Shown here one piece after another: positions 1 through 9,068 of a stretch of DNA of 64,000 nt. The notes beneath the pieces were generated by a model. The model had not been told where the DNA came from, made no database searches, and saw nothing but the letters and a program-made list of their open reading frames with translations. Every line of letters begins with the position of its first letter. Position 1 is the stretch's first letter. The DNA comes from Streptococcus infantis (GTDB taxonomy: Bacteria > Bacillota > Bacilli > Lactobacillales > Streptococcaceae), in the NCBI RefSeq assembly GCF_018499575.1, contig NZ_JAHDAP010000001.1, positions 62,001 to 126,000 of the forward strand. The letters are read 5' to 3'. The translations under genes and the position numbers were made by a program.

Positions 1-1
1 A

Positions 2-457
2 ACAGAGGCAGGCCTTGTTATGAAACAGAGTTTGTCAGAAGGAACCACTTATGATCTCAGTAAGGCGACAGAGATTACTTTGACAGTAGCCAAGAAGGTA
101 ACAACTGTTCCTATGCCAAGTTATATTGGATCAAGCCTTGAATTTACCAAGAATAACTTGATTCAGATTGTAGGTGTAAAAGAGGCTAATATTGAAGTGG
201 TAGAGGTCTCAACAGCTCCTGAAGGAACTGCTGAAGAGACTGTAGTTAGTCAAAGTCCAAAACCAGGTGAAGGTGTAGATTTGAATAAAACTCGGATTAA
301 GATTTCTATCTATAAGCCGAAAACAACTACGACAACAACAAATCCTTCACAAGTAAATCCAAATCGTGGAGAGACTTCGCCACAGATTAGAGAACCTCAA
401 ACTACTACAGCTCCATCATCTAATGTTCCGTCTGAGAATCATAATGGTGATCACTAA
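2..457 (+). CDS. stkP: PASTA-domain serine/threonine protein kinase StkP, C-terminal part (5' truncated by window)
   Basis: The reading frame is open from base 2, so the gene starts before the window. What is visible is the extracellular end of a PASTA kinase: the rest of one PASTA repeat, then a complete last repeat ([18 protein letters not shown] to RIKISIYKP), then a Thr/Pro/Ser-rich tail ending in NHNGDH. PASTA repeats sense muropeptides or peptidoglycan, and the kinase domain, not visible here, acts in the cytoplasm on division and wall proteins. In mitis-group streptococci stkP follows the phosphatase gene phpP, which would lie upstream. Family assignment is strong, but nothing can be said about the kinase domain. 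Confidence 0.88.
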   Translation, partial: TEAGLVMKQSLSEGTTYDLSKATEITLTVAKKVTTVPMPSYIGSSLEFTKNNLIQIVGVKEANIEVVEVSTAPEGTAEETVVSQSPKPGEGVDLNKTRIKISIYKPKTTTTTTNPSQVNPNRGETSPQIREPQTTTAPSSNVPSENHNGDH

Positions 458-459
458 TC

Positions 460-497
460 AATCTTTGTCACAGTTTTTGTGGCAAAGATTTTTTTTC
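460..497 (+). terminator. Rho-independent terminator of stkP
   Basis: The arms AATCTTTG and CAAAGATT, extended by CAC/GTG, surround a short T-rich loop and are followed by a run of T. Confidence 0.8.
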
Positions 498-517
498 CTT
501 AAAATTTATGATAAAAT
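489..517 (+). promoter_or_regulatory. Probable promoter of the threonine/serine exporter pair
   Basis: An extended -10 (TG at 509-510, then TAAAAT at 512-517) lies just after the stkP terminator. No good -35 is visible, only a T-rich stretch. A strong ribosome site (AAGGAGGGG) follows before the start at 544. Confidence 0.5.
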
Positions 518-543
518 AAAAGAAGTTTAAAAAGGAGGGGAAC

Positions 544-1302
544 ATGGACGAATCAAGAAAACTGAACGCAGTTATTGATCTCATTATGCTAGCAGGAACG
601 ATTCTGCTTCGCAATGGCTCTGAAATTTATCGTGTCGAAGATACTATGATTCGGATTGCGCATTCACAAGGCATTATGGATTGTAATGTTTTGGCCATGC
701 CTGCAGCCATTTTTTTCTCCATTGAGAACACAAATATCTCTCGAATGAAACGAGTGACTTCCTCTTCCTATAATATCGAGAAGGTTTGCGATGTCAATCA
801 GATTTCACGGCAGCTTGTATCAGGGCAGCTTGATTTGGAGACAGCCTTTATCAAACTCAAGCAATTAAATGCTAAGGCATCTCCCTACACCAATGTTCAG
901 CTAACTGCTGCAGCGACCCTTAGTGCTCCCTTCTTCTCGATCATGTTCGGGGGGAATGCCTACGATGCCATTGGTGCAGGAGTAGCAACCTTATTTGCCT
1001 TTACCTTCTCCCTCTATGTAGAAAAATTTATCCGTATTCCCTTTATGACAGCTTTTGCAGGTGCTCTTGTCTTCGGTTTGATTGCACAATTTTGGGCACG
1101 CTATTCTGGTTTGCCATCGACAGCTGATTTGGTCATTGCAGGTGCGGTAATGCCATTTGTTCCCGGAATTGCCCTGACCAATGCTGTTCGAGATATTATG
1201 ACCAATCACATTAACTCTGGTATGAGCAAGATGTTTGAATCCTTGCTGATTACCCTTGCCTTGGGGGCTGGAACATCAGTCGCCCTCGTACTCATGAACT
1301 AA
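544..1302 (+). CDS. Threonine/serine exporter family protein, ThrE N-terminal type (PF06738-like)
   Basis: This 252-residue protein starts at ATG after an excellent ribosome site. The N-terminal half is soluble (IDLIMLAGTILLRNGSEIYR is characteristic of the ThrE N-terminal domain). The second half has about five membrane segments, ending in GAGTSVALVLMN. ThrE exports threonine and serine across the membrane. In many Firmicutes it is split into two polypeptides, and the gene one base downstream encodes the other half, so the two probably form one transporter. The substrate is taken from the family and is not proven by the sequence. Confidence 0.8.
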   Translation: MDESRKLNAVIDLIMLAGTILLRNGSEIYRVEDTMIRIAHSQGIMDCNVLAMPAAIFFSIENTNISRMKRVTSSSYNIEKVCDVNQISRQLVSGQLDLETAFIKLKQLNAKASPYTNVQLTAAATLSAPFFSIMFGGNAYDAIGAGVATLFAFTFSLYVEKFIRIPFMTAFAGALVFGLIAQFWARYSGLPSTADLVIAGAVMPFVPGIALTNAVRDIMTNHINSGMSKMFESLLITLALGAGTSVALVLMN

Positions 1303-1303
1303 T

Positions 1304-1753
1304 ATGACAGTAACAACATTTTTATTGCAAGCTCTGGCAAGTTTGCTTGCCATTATCACCTTTTTAATCGTTTTAAATGTCCAACGTTCCATGCTCATTC
1401 CTGGTGGAGTTTTGGGTATGTCAATCTGGCTGCTCTATCTAATACTCAAGGAGCCAACTAATGTTATTTTGGCGACCTTTATTGCCGCTGTAATTGGTTC
1501 GTGTATTAGTCAGATTATGAGTATCCTCTACAAAACGCCAGCAGTAGTTTTTGCACTAGCTATTCTGGCACCACTAGTTCCAGGTTACCTATCCTATAGA
1601 ACAACTTCCTTCTTCGTTACAGGTGACTACGGACATGCCATTTCTAGTGCCATGTTAGTCATGATGTTGGCTCTCGTAATTTCCATTGGAATGGCCAGTG
1701 GAACAGTTTTGTTGAAATTGTATCATTATCTCAAAAAGAATCGAGCGAGCTAA
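1304..1753 (+). CDS. Threonine/serine exporter, C-terminal small subunit (ThrE_2/DUF3815-like)
   Basis: A 149-residue, almost wholly hydrophobic protein with four or five membrane segments and the motif APLVPGYLSYR, typical of the ThrE_2 half (compare VMPFVPGIALTNAVRD in the upstream partner). Its ATG is one base after the upstream stop, so the two are translationally coupled. The first hairpin of the tandem terminators begins inside its last codons. Confidence 0.78.
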   Translation: MTVTTFLLQALASLLAIITFLIVLNVQRSMLIPGGVLGMSIWLLYLILKEPTNVILATFIAAVIGSCISQIMSILYKTPAVVFALAILAPLVPGYLSYRTTSFFVTGDYGHAISSAMLVMMLALVISIGMASGTVLLKLYHYLKKNRAS

Positions 1754-1767
1754 GACTCGATTTTTTC
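1739..1767 (+). terminator. Terminator 1 of the exporter operon
   Basis: AATCGAG and CTCGATT arms around a 10-nt loop, then a T run. The hairpin overlaps the stop codon of the upstream gene. Confidence 0.65.
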
Positions 1768-1812
1768 GTTGGTAGAGTGGCTGAAAGAACATGGATAGGA
1801 AGATGGAGATGA

Positions 1813-1840
1813 ACTTGATTTGGGGAATCAAGTCTTTTTT
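1813..1840 (+). terminator. Terminator 2 of the exporter operon
   Basis: ACTTGATT-tgggg-AATCAAGT followed by CTTTTTT, a compact second terminator 45 bp after the first. Tandem terminators insulate the mevalonate operon. Confidence 0.75.
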
Positions 1841-1858
1841 CGCTCATTTGACCTCAAT

Positions 1859-1869
1859 TATGATAAAAT
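1859..1869 (+). promoter_or_regulatory. Probable extended -10 promoter of mvaS-mvaA
   Basis: TATGATAAAAT (TG at 1861-1862, TAAAAT at 1864-1869), the same extended -10 form as at 509-517. It places the start of transcription a few bases before a leader ending in the GAGG ribosome site near 1905. Confidence 0.5.
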
Positions 1870-1915
1870 AGAGGTGAACGAATTTTTATAATGAATGATA
1901 AAAATAGAGGTAAAT

Positions 1916-3088
1916 ATGAAAATCGGTATTGATAAGATTGGTTTTGCGACCAGTCAATACGTTTTGAAATTACAAGATTTAGCAGAAGCTCGAGGAACTG
2001 ATCCTGAAAAATTGAGTAAAGGACTCCTTTTAAAAGAATTGAGTATTGCTCCTTTAACAGAGGATGTTGTTACCTTGGCTGCTAGTGCAGGAAATTCTAT
2101 CCTGACTGAAGAAGATAAGCAAGAGATTGATATGGTTATCGTAGCGACAGAATCAGGAGTCGATCAAAGTAAGGCGGCTGCGGTTTTTGTACACGGTTTG
2201 CTTGGAATTCAACCTTTTGCTCGTAGTTTTGAAATCAAGGAAGCTTGCTATGGTGCAACTGCGGCTCTTCACTATGCTAAGTTACACGTAGAAAATTCTC
2301 CAAAATCAAAAGTGTTGGTACTAGCTAGTGATATTGCAAAATATGGTGTCGAAACTCCTGGGGAACCAACCCAAGGAGCAGGCTGTGTTGCCATGTTGAT
2401 TAGTCAAAATCCACGTGTTATGGTCTTCAACAACGATAACGTTGCGCAGACTCGTGATATCATGGACTTTTGGCGTCCAAATTATTCAACGACACCGTTT
2501 GTTAATGGAGTATATTCAACACAGCAGTATTTGGACAGCTTAAAAACGACTTGGGAAGAGTACCAAAAGCGTTATGATTGCGACTTGAATGATTTTGAAG
2601 CTATTTGTTTCCATTTGCCATATCCAAAGCTTGCTCTCAAGGGATTGAAAAAAATTCTTGATAAATCTCTACCTCAAGAGAAAAAGGATTTACTTCAAAA
2701 ACACTTTGATGAATCCATTATTTATAGCCAAAAGGTGGGGAATATTTATACAGGTTCACTCTTTTTAGGGCTCTTGTCTCTTCTTGAAAATTCTGATAGT
2801 CTCAAAGCAGGGGACAAGCTAGCTCTCTATAGCTATGGTAGTGGTGCTGTATCTGAGTTCTTCAGTGTAGAATTGGTTGAAGGCTATGAACAGCAATTGC
2901 AGAAAAATCGCTTAGAATTGCTAGACCAGCGCCAAGCATTGAGCGTAGCTGATTATGAACGAATCTTCTTTGAGGAAGCAAACTTGGATGAGTCTGGTTC
3001 AGCAACCATGTCAGGCTATGAGGGACAGGACTATGCTCTGGTTGAGATTGTAGAACACCAACGTCGCTACAGCAAGGTTGAAAAATAA
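1916..3088 (+). CDS. mvaS: Hydroxymethylglutaryl-CoA synthase
   Basis: MvaS condenses acetoacetyl-CoA with acetyl-CoA to HMG-CoA, the first committed step of the mevalonate route to isopentenyl diphosphate in streptococci. The thiolase-fold protein begins MKIGIDKIGFATSQYV and carries the active-site cysteine in EIKEACYGATAALHYAK. Length is 390 residues. An in-frame start 21 bases upstream is possible, but ATG 1916 has the ribosome site (GAGGT, 1904-1909) at correct spacing and matches the family N-terminus. It is coupled to mvaA by a TAATG overlap. Confidence 0.95.
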   Translation: MKIGIDKIGFATSQYVLKLQDLAEARGTDPEKLSKGLLLKELSIAPLTEDVVTLAASAGNSILTEEDKQEIDMVIVATESGVDQSKAAAVFVHGLLGIQPFARSFEIKEACYGATAALHYAKLHVENSPKSKVLVLASDIAKYGVETPGEPTQGAGCVAMLISQNPRVMVFNNDNVAQTRDIMDFWRPNYSTTPFVNGVYSTQQYLDSLKTTWEEYQKRYDCDLNDFEAICFHLPYPKLALKGLKKILDKSLPQEKKDLLQKHFDESIIYSQKVGNIYTGSLFLGLLSLLENSDSLKAGDKLALYSYGSGAVSEFFSVELVEGYEQQLQKNRLELLDQRQALSVADYERIFFEEANLDESGSATMSGYEGQDYALVEIVEHQRRYSKVEK

Positions 3089-4362
3089 TGAAAAAAAATT
3101 GGAATGGATTTGCTAAAAAATCAATTCAAGAGCGCCTAGAGCTTGTTAAGTCTCAGGCGCTTACTTCTATGGAAGCCCAAGAAAGTCTCGAGCAAAATGA
3201 AAATCTTAGTATAGCAGTTGCGGACCAACTGAGTGAAAATGTAGTGGGGACCTTCTCACTTCCATACTCAGTGGTGCCAGAAGTACTGGTAAACGGTCAA
3301 GAGTACACCGTTCCTTATGTGACCGAAGAGCCATCTGTTGTTGCTGCAGCTAGTTTTGCAAGCAAGATTATCAAACGTGCGGGTGGTTTTACTGCTCAGG
3401 TTCATCAACGACAAATGATTGGTCAGGTTGCCCTCTATCAGGTTCCGGATAGAGAGCGAGCTTGTCAGGCTATTCTGAGTCAGAAGGCGGAATTGCTGGA
3501 ACTAGCAAACCAAGCCTATCCCTCTATTGTCAAACGGGGTGGCGGTGCTCGTGATTTAAAGGTTGAGAAAATTTCTGGTGAGACAGACTTTTTAGTGATT
3601 TATCTCCATGTAGATACTCAGGAAGCCATGGGCGCCAATATGCTCAATACCATGCTTGAGGCTTTAAAACCTAGTCTAGAAACTCTCAGTCAAGGGCAAA
3701 GTTTAATGGGCATTTTATCCAACTACGCAACAGACTCTCTAGTAACTGCAACTTGTCGGATTGCCTTTCGTTATTTGAGTCGCCAGAAGGATGAAGCGCG
3801 TGAACTGGCAGAAAAAATGGTTTTAGCCAGCCAGTTTGCTCAAGCAGATCCTTATCGAGCAGCTACTCACAACAAGGGAATTTTTAATGGGATTGATGCC
3901 CTCTTGATTGCGACTGGAAATGACTGGCGTGCCATTGAAGCAGGAGCTCATGCCTATGCAAGTCATGATGGTAGCTATAAAGGTCTCAGTCGTTGGACTA
4001 TGGATTTGGAAACAGAAGAACTCATTGGTGATCTGACTATGCCCATGCCTGTTGCTACCAAAGGTGGTTCGATTGGTCTCAATCCTCGAGTCGTCATCAG
4101 TCATGAGTTGTTAGGCCATCCATCCGCCAAAGAATTGGCTCAAATTATCGTTTCAATTGGTCTCGCCCAAAACTTTGCAGCTCTTAAAGCTCTGGTCAGT
4201 ACAGGGATTCAGCATGGACACATGAAACTTCAAGCGAAGTCTCTAGCCCTCCTTGCAGGAGCTACAGAGGTAGAAGTGCCTAAGTTGGTAGAAAGCTTGA
4301 TTGCTGAAAAAACCTTTAATTTAGAAAAAGCCCAAACACTTTTGAAACATTTAAGATCATAA
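3088..4362 (+). CDS. mvaA: Hydroxymethylglutaryl-CoA reductase, class II
   Basis: MvaA reduces HMG-CoA to mevalonate. The 424-residue protein shows bacterial class II landmarks: LSENVVGTFSLPYSVVP near the N-terminus, the ATGNDWRAIEAGAHAYAS block, PMPVATKGGSIG, and the C-terminal catalytic histidine region (IQHGHMKLQAKSLALLAGA). The ATG overlaps the mvaS stop by one base. In most genomes it sits next to mvaS, as here, so two sequential enzymes are made together. Confidence 0.95.
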   Translation: MKKNWNGFAKKSIQERLELVKSQALTSMEAQESLEQNENLSIAVADQLSENVVGTFSLPYSVVPEVLVNGQEYTVPYVTEEPSVVAAASFASKIIKRAGGFTAQVHQRQMIGQVALYQVPDRERACQAILSQKAELLELANQAYPSIVKRGGGARDLKVEKISGETDFLVIYLHVDTQEAMGANMLNTMLEALKPSLETLSQGQSLMGILSNYATDSLVTATCRIAFRYLSRQKDEARELAEKMVLASQFAQADPYRAATHNKGIFNGIDALLIATGNDWRAIEAGAHAYASHDGSYKGLSRWTMDLETEELIGDLTMPMPVATKGGSIGLNPRVVISHELLGHPSAKELAQIIVSIGLAQNFAALKALVSTGIQHGHMKLQAKSLALLAGATEVEVPKLVESLIAEKTFNLEKAQTLLKHLRS

Positions 4363-4392
4363 AAAACTCAGACTAAAACAGTCTGAGTTTTC
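4363..4392. terminator. Bidirectional terminator between mvaA and scrR
   Basis: AAAA-CTCAGACT-aaaac-AGTCTGAG-TTTT: an 8-bp stem flanked by A on one side and T on the other, between convergent genes, so it can serve both strands. Confidence 0.85.
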
Positions 4393-4398
4393 TTGTGC

Positions 4399-5364
4399 TT
4401 AAATACTTTTACCTGGTAAGAGACTAACGGGTAAGAAATAACCTGTTGTGGCAACCTCTTTGCCTTCAATTTTTTGCAGTAGTAAATCAACTGTCAGGCG
4501 AGCAATTTCTTCCATAGGTTGTTTAATGGTAGTGAGATGAGGGTAGTAATTCTCGATAAAGTAAGTTCCGTCATAGCCAATCACCTTAAGCTGGTCAGGA
4601 ACAGAGATACCAAGTTCCTGAGCGATTTTGATAATGAGGATAGCTGTTAAATCATCCGATGCAAAGATGGCGTCGGGTTTTTGTTTGGTTAGGATGTTTT
4701 TGATTTCCATTTCCTTACGAAGAGGAGAAAAATCACTGGAAACATTGATAATAGGAGCCTTTGGTAAGATCGAAGCGAAACCTGCATGACGAAGACCAGT
4801 TGGAGAGTTGGAATTGTCATTTCCTGTAATCATGATGATCGATTTGGCTCCGGTTTTAGCCAAGGTCTGAGCGGCTAGGACTCCGCCAGCGTAGTTGTCA
4901 GAAGAAACGACAGGAATATCTGGAGATAGGTTACGGTCAAAGGAGATGATAGGAGCAGTCACGCGATTGTAATCTTCGATACCTAAGTTATGACTTCCTG
5001 AAATGATACCGTCCACCTGGTTGGCTTCTAACATTTCGATGTATTCGCGTTCTTTTTCCGAATCGTGTTCACTATTACAGATGATAGTCTTGTATCCTTT
5101 TTTAAAAAGTTCATGTTCCAATTTGTCAATCAATTCAGCATAGAAGACATGGCTAATTTTAGGAAAAATCAAACCGATTAATTTGGCAGACTTTCCTTGA
5201 AGACTGCGAGCTAAGTTATTGGGTTTATAGCCTAGCTCACGCATAGCATCCTTAACTTTTTGTATCGTTTTTTCTGATAGGTATCCTTTTTTGTTGATAA
5301 CGCGTGAGACGGTTGTTGGACTAACACCGGCTAGCTCAGCGACATCAGTTAGTTTTGCGACCAT
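4399..5364 (-). CDS. scrR: Sucrose operon repressor ScrR (LacI family)
   Basis: A 321-residue LacI/GalR regulator. The N-terminal helix-turn-helix reads TDVAELAGVSPTTVSRVINKKGYLSE with the usual YKPN hinge after it, followed by a periplasmic-binding-like ligand domain. It overlaps the end of scrB by 20 bases on the same strand, so repressor and hydrolase are co-transcribed, giving autoregulation. The two 16-bp palindromes in the scrB-scrA gap (6888-6903 and 7058-7073) are its likely operators. The inducer is probably a sucrose-derived sugar phosphate or fructose; that part is inference. Confidence 0.9.
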   Translation of the reverse strand: MVAKLTDVAELAGVSPTTVSRVINKKGYLSEKTIQKVKDAMRELGYKPNNLARSLQGKSAKLIGLIFPKISHVFYAELIDKLEHELFKKGYKTIICNSEHDSEKEREYIEMLEANQVDGIISGSHNLGIEDYNRVTAPIISFDRNLSPDIPVVSSDNYAGGVLAAQTLAKTGAKSIIMITGNDNSNSPTGLRHAGFASILPKAPIINVSSDFSPLRKEMEIKNILTKQKPDAIFASDDLTAILIIKIAQELGISVPDQLKVIGYDGTYFIENYYPHLTTIKQPMEEIARLTVDLLLQKIEGKEVATTGYFLPVSLLPGKSI

Positions 5365-6799
5365 ATTCTAATTCATAGTAAGTTCCAGTTGGGTTTCCAG
5401 ATTTGATAAGGATTCCATTTTGATCCTTATCTGGGAAGACACGACCAGAAAATACTTTTTCTCCTTTATTGATGAAAATTTCAAAGACTGAATTGTCAAT
5501 GAAGATATTGACAGTTGTAGCTTGATTGTCAATTGGACATGAGCGAGTGGTTCCAAATTCTTGTGCGTATTGTTCACCTGCTTGACTACGATCAACGGTT
5601 ACTTGGCCATTGACAAGGTCAAAATTGATAGATAGCCCCTTGCCGTCTTTATCAGCAAGAAGGACGATTTCACTTTGACTATCAGCTTCTAAGTTCAGTT
5701 CAAGTTCGTAGGTGTTTTTAGTTTCAGAACGATTTGAAAATTCCTCTTCTGAAGCACGGAGTTCATTGATAGCAGCTACAGGATACTGATAGAGTTTGCC
5801 ATCTTTAATGGTAAGTTCTTTGACTAATGAAAAAGTTCCTTGGTGGTCAAAACGGTCAGATGGGTAAGAAACGTCTGGGAGACCAAGCCAGCTGACTGCC
5901 AGGGCGCGACCATCAGGAGCGTTGAAGGCTTGAGTGGCATAGGCTTCAAATCCACAATCAAGATTGTGAAGTTCTGAGACATCGACCATACGAGCATTTT
6001 CTGGATCAAAGGAAGCGCCAATTTTATACATATTTGGGTAAATGTTGTCATAGTCAAGGACCTTTTTGTCCAAACCTTGAGGGCAGTAGAGAAGAACTGG
6101 CTGTTCCTTGATAAAGACTAGATTTGGGCACTCCATCATATAAGCAGTGTGGTCATTGTTGAAATCAAGGTCTCCGACTTCTTGCCAGTTTGTATAATCG
6201 TTATCGATAGCCTTATAGAGACGGACAAATCCTTTTTTGTCCAAATCCTGACCACCAACGATAGCGTAGTATTGTCCTTTAAAGTTGAAAATCTGTGGAT
6301 CGCGGAAGTGGTCAGTAGCATCAGCAGGTTGATCAATTAAGATTTTGTCAATCTTTTCAATCTTTCCATCCTTGTCCACTAAGGCACCAATCTGATAAGG
6401 GTGGCGAATCCAATTCTCATCACGTACATTTCCTGTATAAAATAAGAACAATTGATCCCCAAACTGCATTGCAGATCCTGAGTAAGCACCGTGGCTATCC
6501 AGAGGAGTATCAGGTAATATTTTTACACCTGTTTCAGTAAAGTGAACCAAGTCGTCGCTTTCAAGCTGAACCCAAGATTTCAAACCATGAGCTGCTCCGA
6601 AGGGGAAATTTTGGTAAAAAACAACCCATTTGCCATCGAAATATGAAAAACCATTTGGATCGTTTAAAAGACCTTGCTTTGGTTCGATGTGATAGCTTGT
6701 ATGCCATGGAGACTGAGCCATATTTTCTTGAATTTGTTTGATTTCTTCTTGAGTCCAATCTTCATAGCGTCTGTAGCGACGTTCCGTTGTCCATTCCAT
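5345..6799 (-). CDS. scrB: Sucrose-6-phosphate hydrolase (GH32)
   Basis: ScrB splits sucrose 6-phosphate from the PTS into glucose 6-phosphate and fructose. The 484-residue GH32 enzyme has the nucleophile motif near residue 45 (GLLNDPNGFSYFDG), the transition-state motif FRDPQIF, and the acid/base motif MMECPNLVF. A C-terminal beta-sandwich follows (residues about 350-484). The start lies after a GGAGGG ribosome site on the minus strand. It is divergent from scrA and read with scrR. Confidence 0.94.
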   Translation of the reverse strand: MEWTTERRYRRYEDWTQEEIKQIQENMAQSPWHTSYHIEPKQGLLNDPNGFSYFDGKWVVFYQNFPFGAAHGLKSWVQLESDDLVHFTETGVKILPDTPLDSHGAYSGSAMQFGDQLFLFYTGNVRDENWIRHPYQIGALVDKDGKIEKIDKILIDQPADATDHFRDPQIFNFKGQYYAIVGGQDLDKKGFVRLYKAIDNDYTNWQEVGDLDFNNDHTAYMMECPNLVFIKEQPVLLYCPQGLDKKVLDYDNIYPNMYKIGASFDPENARMVDVSELHNLDCGFEAYATQAFNAPDGRALAVSWLGLPDVSYPSDRFDHQGTFSLVKELTIKDGKLYQYPVAAINELRASEEEFSNRSETKNTYELELNLEADSQSEIVLLADKDGKGLSINFDLVNGQVTVDRSQAGEQYAQEFGTTRSCPIDNQATTVNIFIDNSVFEIFINKGEKVFSGRVFPDKDQNGILIKSGNPTGTYYELEYGRKTN

Positions 6800-6832
6800 T
6801 TATATTCCCTCCATAAATTCTACTATCTTTAT

Positions 6833-6846
6833 AGTAAACGTTTCCT
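6833..6846. promoter_or_regulatory. cre-like site in the scrB leader
   Basis: AGTAAACGTTTCCT resembles the CcpA site TGWAANCGNTNWCA with three mismatches at the ends and an intact centre. It lies between the proposed scrB promoter and the scrB start, where CcpA would block transcription when preferred sugar is present. A third weak ScrR site is the alternative. Confidence 0.35.
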
Positions 6847-6863
6847 TTTAAAAAAGCAAGTCT

Positions 6864-6903
6864 TTTATATCGGATTTAAGAAAAAAATGTCAAACGATTG
6901 ACA
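6864..6903 (-). promoter_or_regulatory. scrB-scrR promoter with overlapping ScrR operator O1
   Basis: The palindrome TGTCAAACGATTGACA occupies 6888-6903, and its minus-strand left half is a consensus -35 (TTGACA, 6893-6888). An AT-rich -10-like stretch (ATATAA on the minus strand, about 6870-6865) follows at 17 bases. A repressor bound here would cover the -35. The centre CG and the TTGACA half are shared with the site at 7058-7073. Confidence 0.6.
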
Positions 6904-7057
6904 GAAAATAAAGGTGATGTTTTATGAAAATGAATGAAAATATGAAAGTTTTTGAAAATTACCTAGCAAAAACCTTTTAATAATAGGCAATTAACAAGAA
7001 TATTCTATTCAAAAACATCAAAAACAATCAAAAAATTCAAAATGCTAATTTTTTTTC

Positions 7058-7095
7058 TGCAAAACGCTTGACATATTTTAAAAACATGATAGAAT
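7058..7095 (+). promoter_or_regulatory. scrA promoter with overlapping ScrR operator O2
   Basis: TGCAAAACGCTTGACA (7058-7073) matches O1 at 13 of 16 bases. Its right half is the scrA -35 TTGACA (7068-7073), followed 16 bases on by TAGAAT (7090-7095). The two operators are 170 bp apart, centre to centre, so a looped repressor complex is possible. The rest of the 364-bp scrB-scrA gap is AT-rich and shows nothing else clear. Confidence 0.62.
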
Positions 7096-7163
7096 TATAT
7101 GCGTAGGGCGGATAAAATCGCTTTCAAACATTTTACAAATTTTTTATAAGGAGATTTTTGCAA

Positions 7164-9059
7164 ATGACGAATACAGAAATTGCAAAAAAAGTCATCGAAG
7201 CCTTAGGTGGACGTGAGAACGTTAATAGTGTAGCTCACTGTGCGACTCGTCTTCGCGTTATGGTTAAAGATGAAGCGAAAATTAACAAAGATGCTATCGA
7301 GAGCTTGGAAAAAGTTCAAGGTGCTTTCTTTAACTCAGGTCAATACCAAATCATCTTTGGTACTGGTACAGTAAACAAGATGTACGATGAAGTCGTAGCT
7401 CTTGGTTTGCCAACTTCAACAAAAGCTGAAATGAAAGCAGAAGCTGCTAAACAAGGAAATTGGTTCCAACGTGCCATCCGTACTTTCGGTGACGTCTTCG
7501 TTCCAATCATTCCAGTTATCGTAGCAACTGGTCTCTTCATGGGTGTTCGTGGTCTCTTGACTGCTCTTGGAATGACACTTCCAGAAGATGTGACAACTTA
7601 TACTCAGATCTTGACTGACACTGCCTTTATTATCTTGCCAGGTTTGGTTGTTTGGTCAACTTTCCGTGTATTCGGTGGTAACCCAGCCGTTGGTATCGTT
7701 CTTGGTATGATGCTCGTTTCTGGTTCGCTTCCAAATGCCTGGGCTGTTGCGTCTGGTGGTGAAGTAACTGCAATGCAGTTCTTCGGATTTATCCCAGTTG
7801 TAGGTTTGCAAGGTTCAGTTCTTCCAGCCTTCATTATCGGGGTTGTCGGAGCTAAGTTTGAAAAAGCAGTTCGCAAGGTTGTTCCAGATGTACTTGACCT
7901 CTTGGTAACACCGTTCGTAACACTCCTTGTAATGTCAATTCTTGGATTGTTTGTTATCGGACCAGTCTTCCACGTTGTTGAAAACTACATCCTCATTGGA
8001 ACTAAAGCAATTCTTAACTTGCCATTCGGACTTGGTGGTTTCTTGATTGGTGGAGTTCACCAATTAATCGTCGTATCAGGTGTTCACCACATCTTCAACT
8101 TGCTTGAAGTTCAATTGCTTGCTGCTGACCATGCTAACCCATTCAACGCTATCATCACAGCTGCCATGACTGCTCAAGGTGCTGCGACAGTAGCCGTTGG
8201 TGTGAAAACTAAAAATCCTAAACTTAAAACACTTGCTTTCCCAGCTGCTCTTTCTGCCTTCCTAGGTATTACTGAGCCTGCTATCTTCGGGGTTAACTTG
8301 CGTTTCCGTAAACCATTTTTCCTTTCATTGATTGCTGGTGCAATCGGTGGTGGATTGGCATCTATCCTTGGACTTGCTGGTACTGGTAATGGTATCACAA
8401 TCATCCCTGGTACAATGCTTTACATTGGTAACGGACAACTTCTACAATACCTTCTTATGGTAGCTGTATCATTTGTACTTGGTTTTGCTCTTACTTACAT
8501 GTTTGGTTATGAAGATGAAGTAGAAGAAGCTGCAGGTGCTATTACTGAAGCTGAAACAGATCGTTTGACTGAAGAAGCAGTTACTGGTGCTGTTGTTGCA
8601 CCGAGCGAAGGTGTTATTCAAACACCAATCGTTGGTGATGTCGTTGCTCTTTCAAATGTGAATGATCCAGTCTTCTCAAGTGGAGCTATGGGACAAGGTA
8701 TCGCTGTAAAACCTAGTGAAGATGTCGTTTACGCACCAGCTGATGCTGAAGTGACAATTGTCTTCCCAACAGGACATGCTTATGGCCTAAGAACAGCTAA
8801 CGGAGCTGAAATTTTGATCCACGTTGGTATCGACACTGTTTCAATGAACGGTGAAGGATTCAACCATAAAGTTGCTCAAGGTGACAAGGTTAAAGCTGGA
8901 GATGTTCTTGGAACATTTGACTCAGCTAAGATTGCTGCTGCAGGTCTTGATAACACAACAATGGTTATCGTGACAAACACTGCGGACTTTGCTTCAGTAA
9001 ATCCAGTTGCTTCTGGATCAGTTGCTAAGGGTGATGCAATCATCGAAGTTAAAGCTTAA
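7164..9059 (+). CDS. scrA: PTS sucrose transporter subunit EIIBCA
   Basis: ScrA takes up sucrose and phosphorylates it to sucrose 6-phosphate at the membrane. Domain order is IIB (phospho-cysteine in SVAHCATRLRV near residue 25), IIC (about ten membrane segments, with the conserved GITEPAIFGVNLR), then IIA (active histidine in EILIHVGIDTVSMNG). The IIA domain is fused, so no separate glucose IIA is needed. ATG 7164 is chosen over the upstream in-frame TTG 7158 because the AAGGAG site ends at 7153. Length is 631 residues. Sucrose specificity follows from the scr neighbours. Confidence 0.93.
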   Translation: MTNTEIAKKVIEALGGRENVNSVAHCATRLRVMVKDEAKINKDAIESLEKVQGAFFNSGQYQIIFGTGTVNKMYDEVVALGLPTSTKAEMKAEAAKQGNWFQRAIRTFGDVFVPIIPVIVATGLFMGVRGLLTALGMTLPEDVTTYTQILTDTAFIILPGLVVWSTFRVFGGNPAVGIVLGMMLVSGSLPNAWAVASGGEVTAMQFFGFIPVVGLQGSVLPAFIIGVVGAKFEKAVRKVVPDVLDLLVTPFVTLLVMSILGLFVIGPVFHVVENYILIGTKAILNLPFGLGGFLIGGVHQLIVVSGVHHIFNLLEVQLLAADHANPFNAIITAAMTAQGAATVAVGVKTKNPKLKTLAFPAALSAFLGITEPAIFGVNLRFRKPFFLSLIAGAIGGGLASILGLAGTGNGITIIPGTMLYIGNGQLLQYLLMVAVSFVLGFALTYMFGYEDEVEEAAGAITEAETDRLTEEAVTGAVVAPSEGVIQTPIVGDVVALSNVNDPVFSSGAMGQGIAVKPSEDVVYAPADAEVTIVFPTGHAYGLRTANGAEILIHVGIDTVSMNGEGFNHKVAQGDKVKAGDVLGTFDSAKIAAAGLDNTTMVIVTNTADFASVNPVASGSVAKGDAIIEVKA

Positions 9060-9068
9060 TAGATTCAT

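Noticed and set aside
7058-7073. A cre site at the scrA promoter
   Set aside because: The 16-base spacing and TTGACA half match the other scr operator better than the cre consensus.
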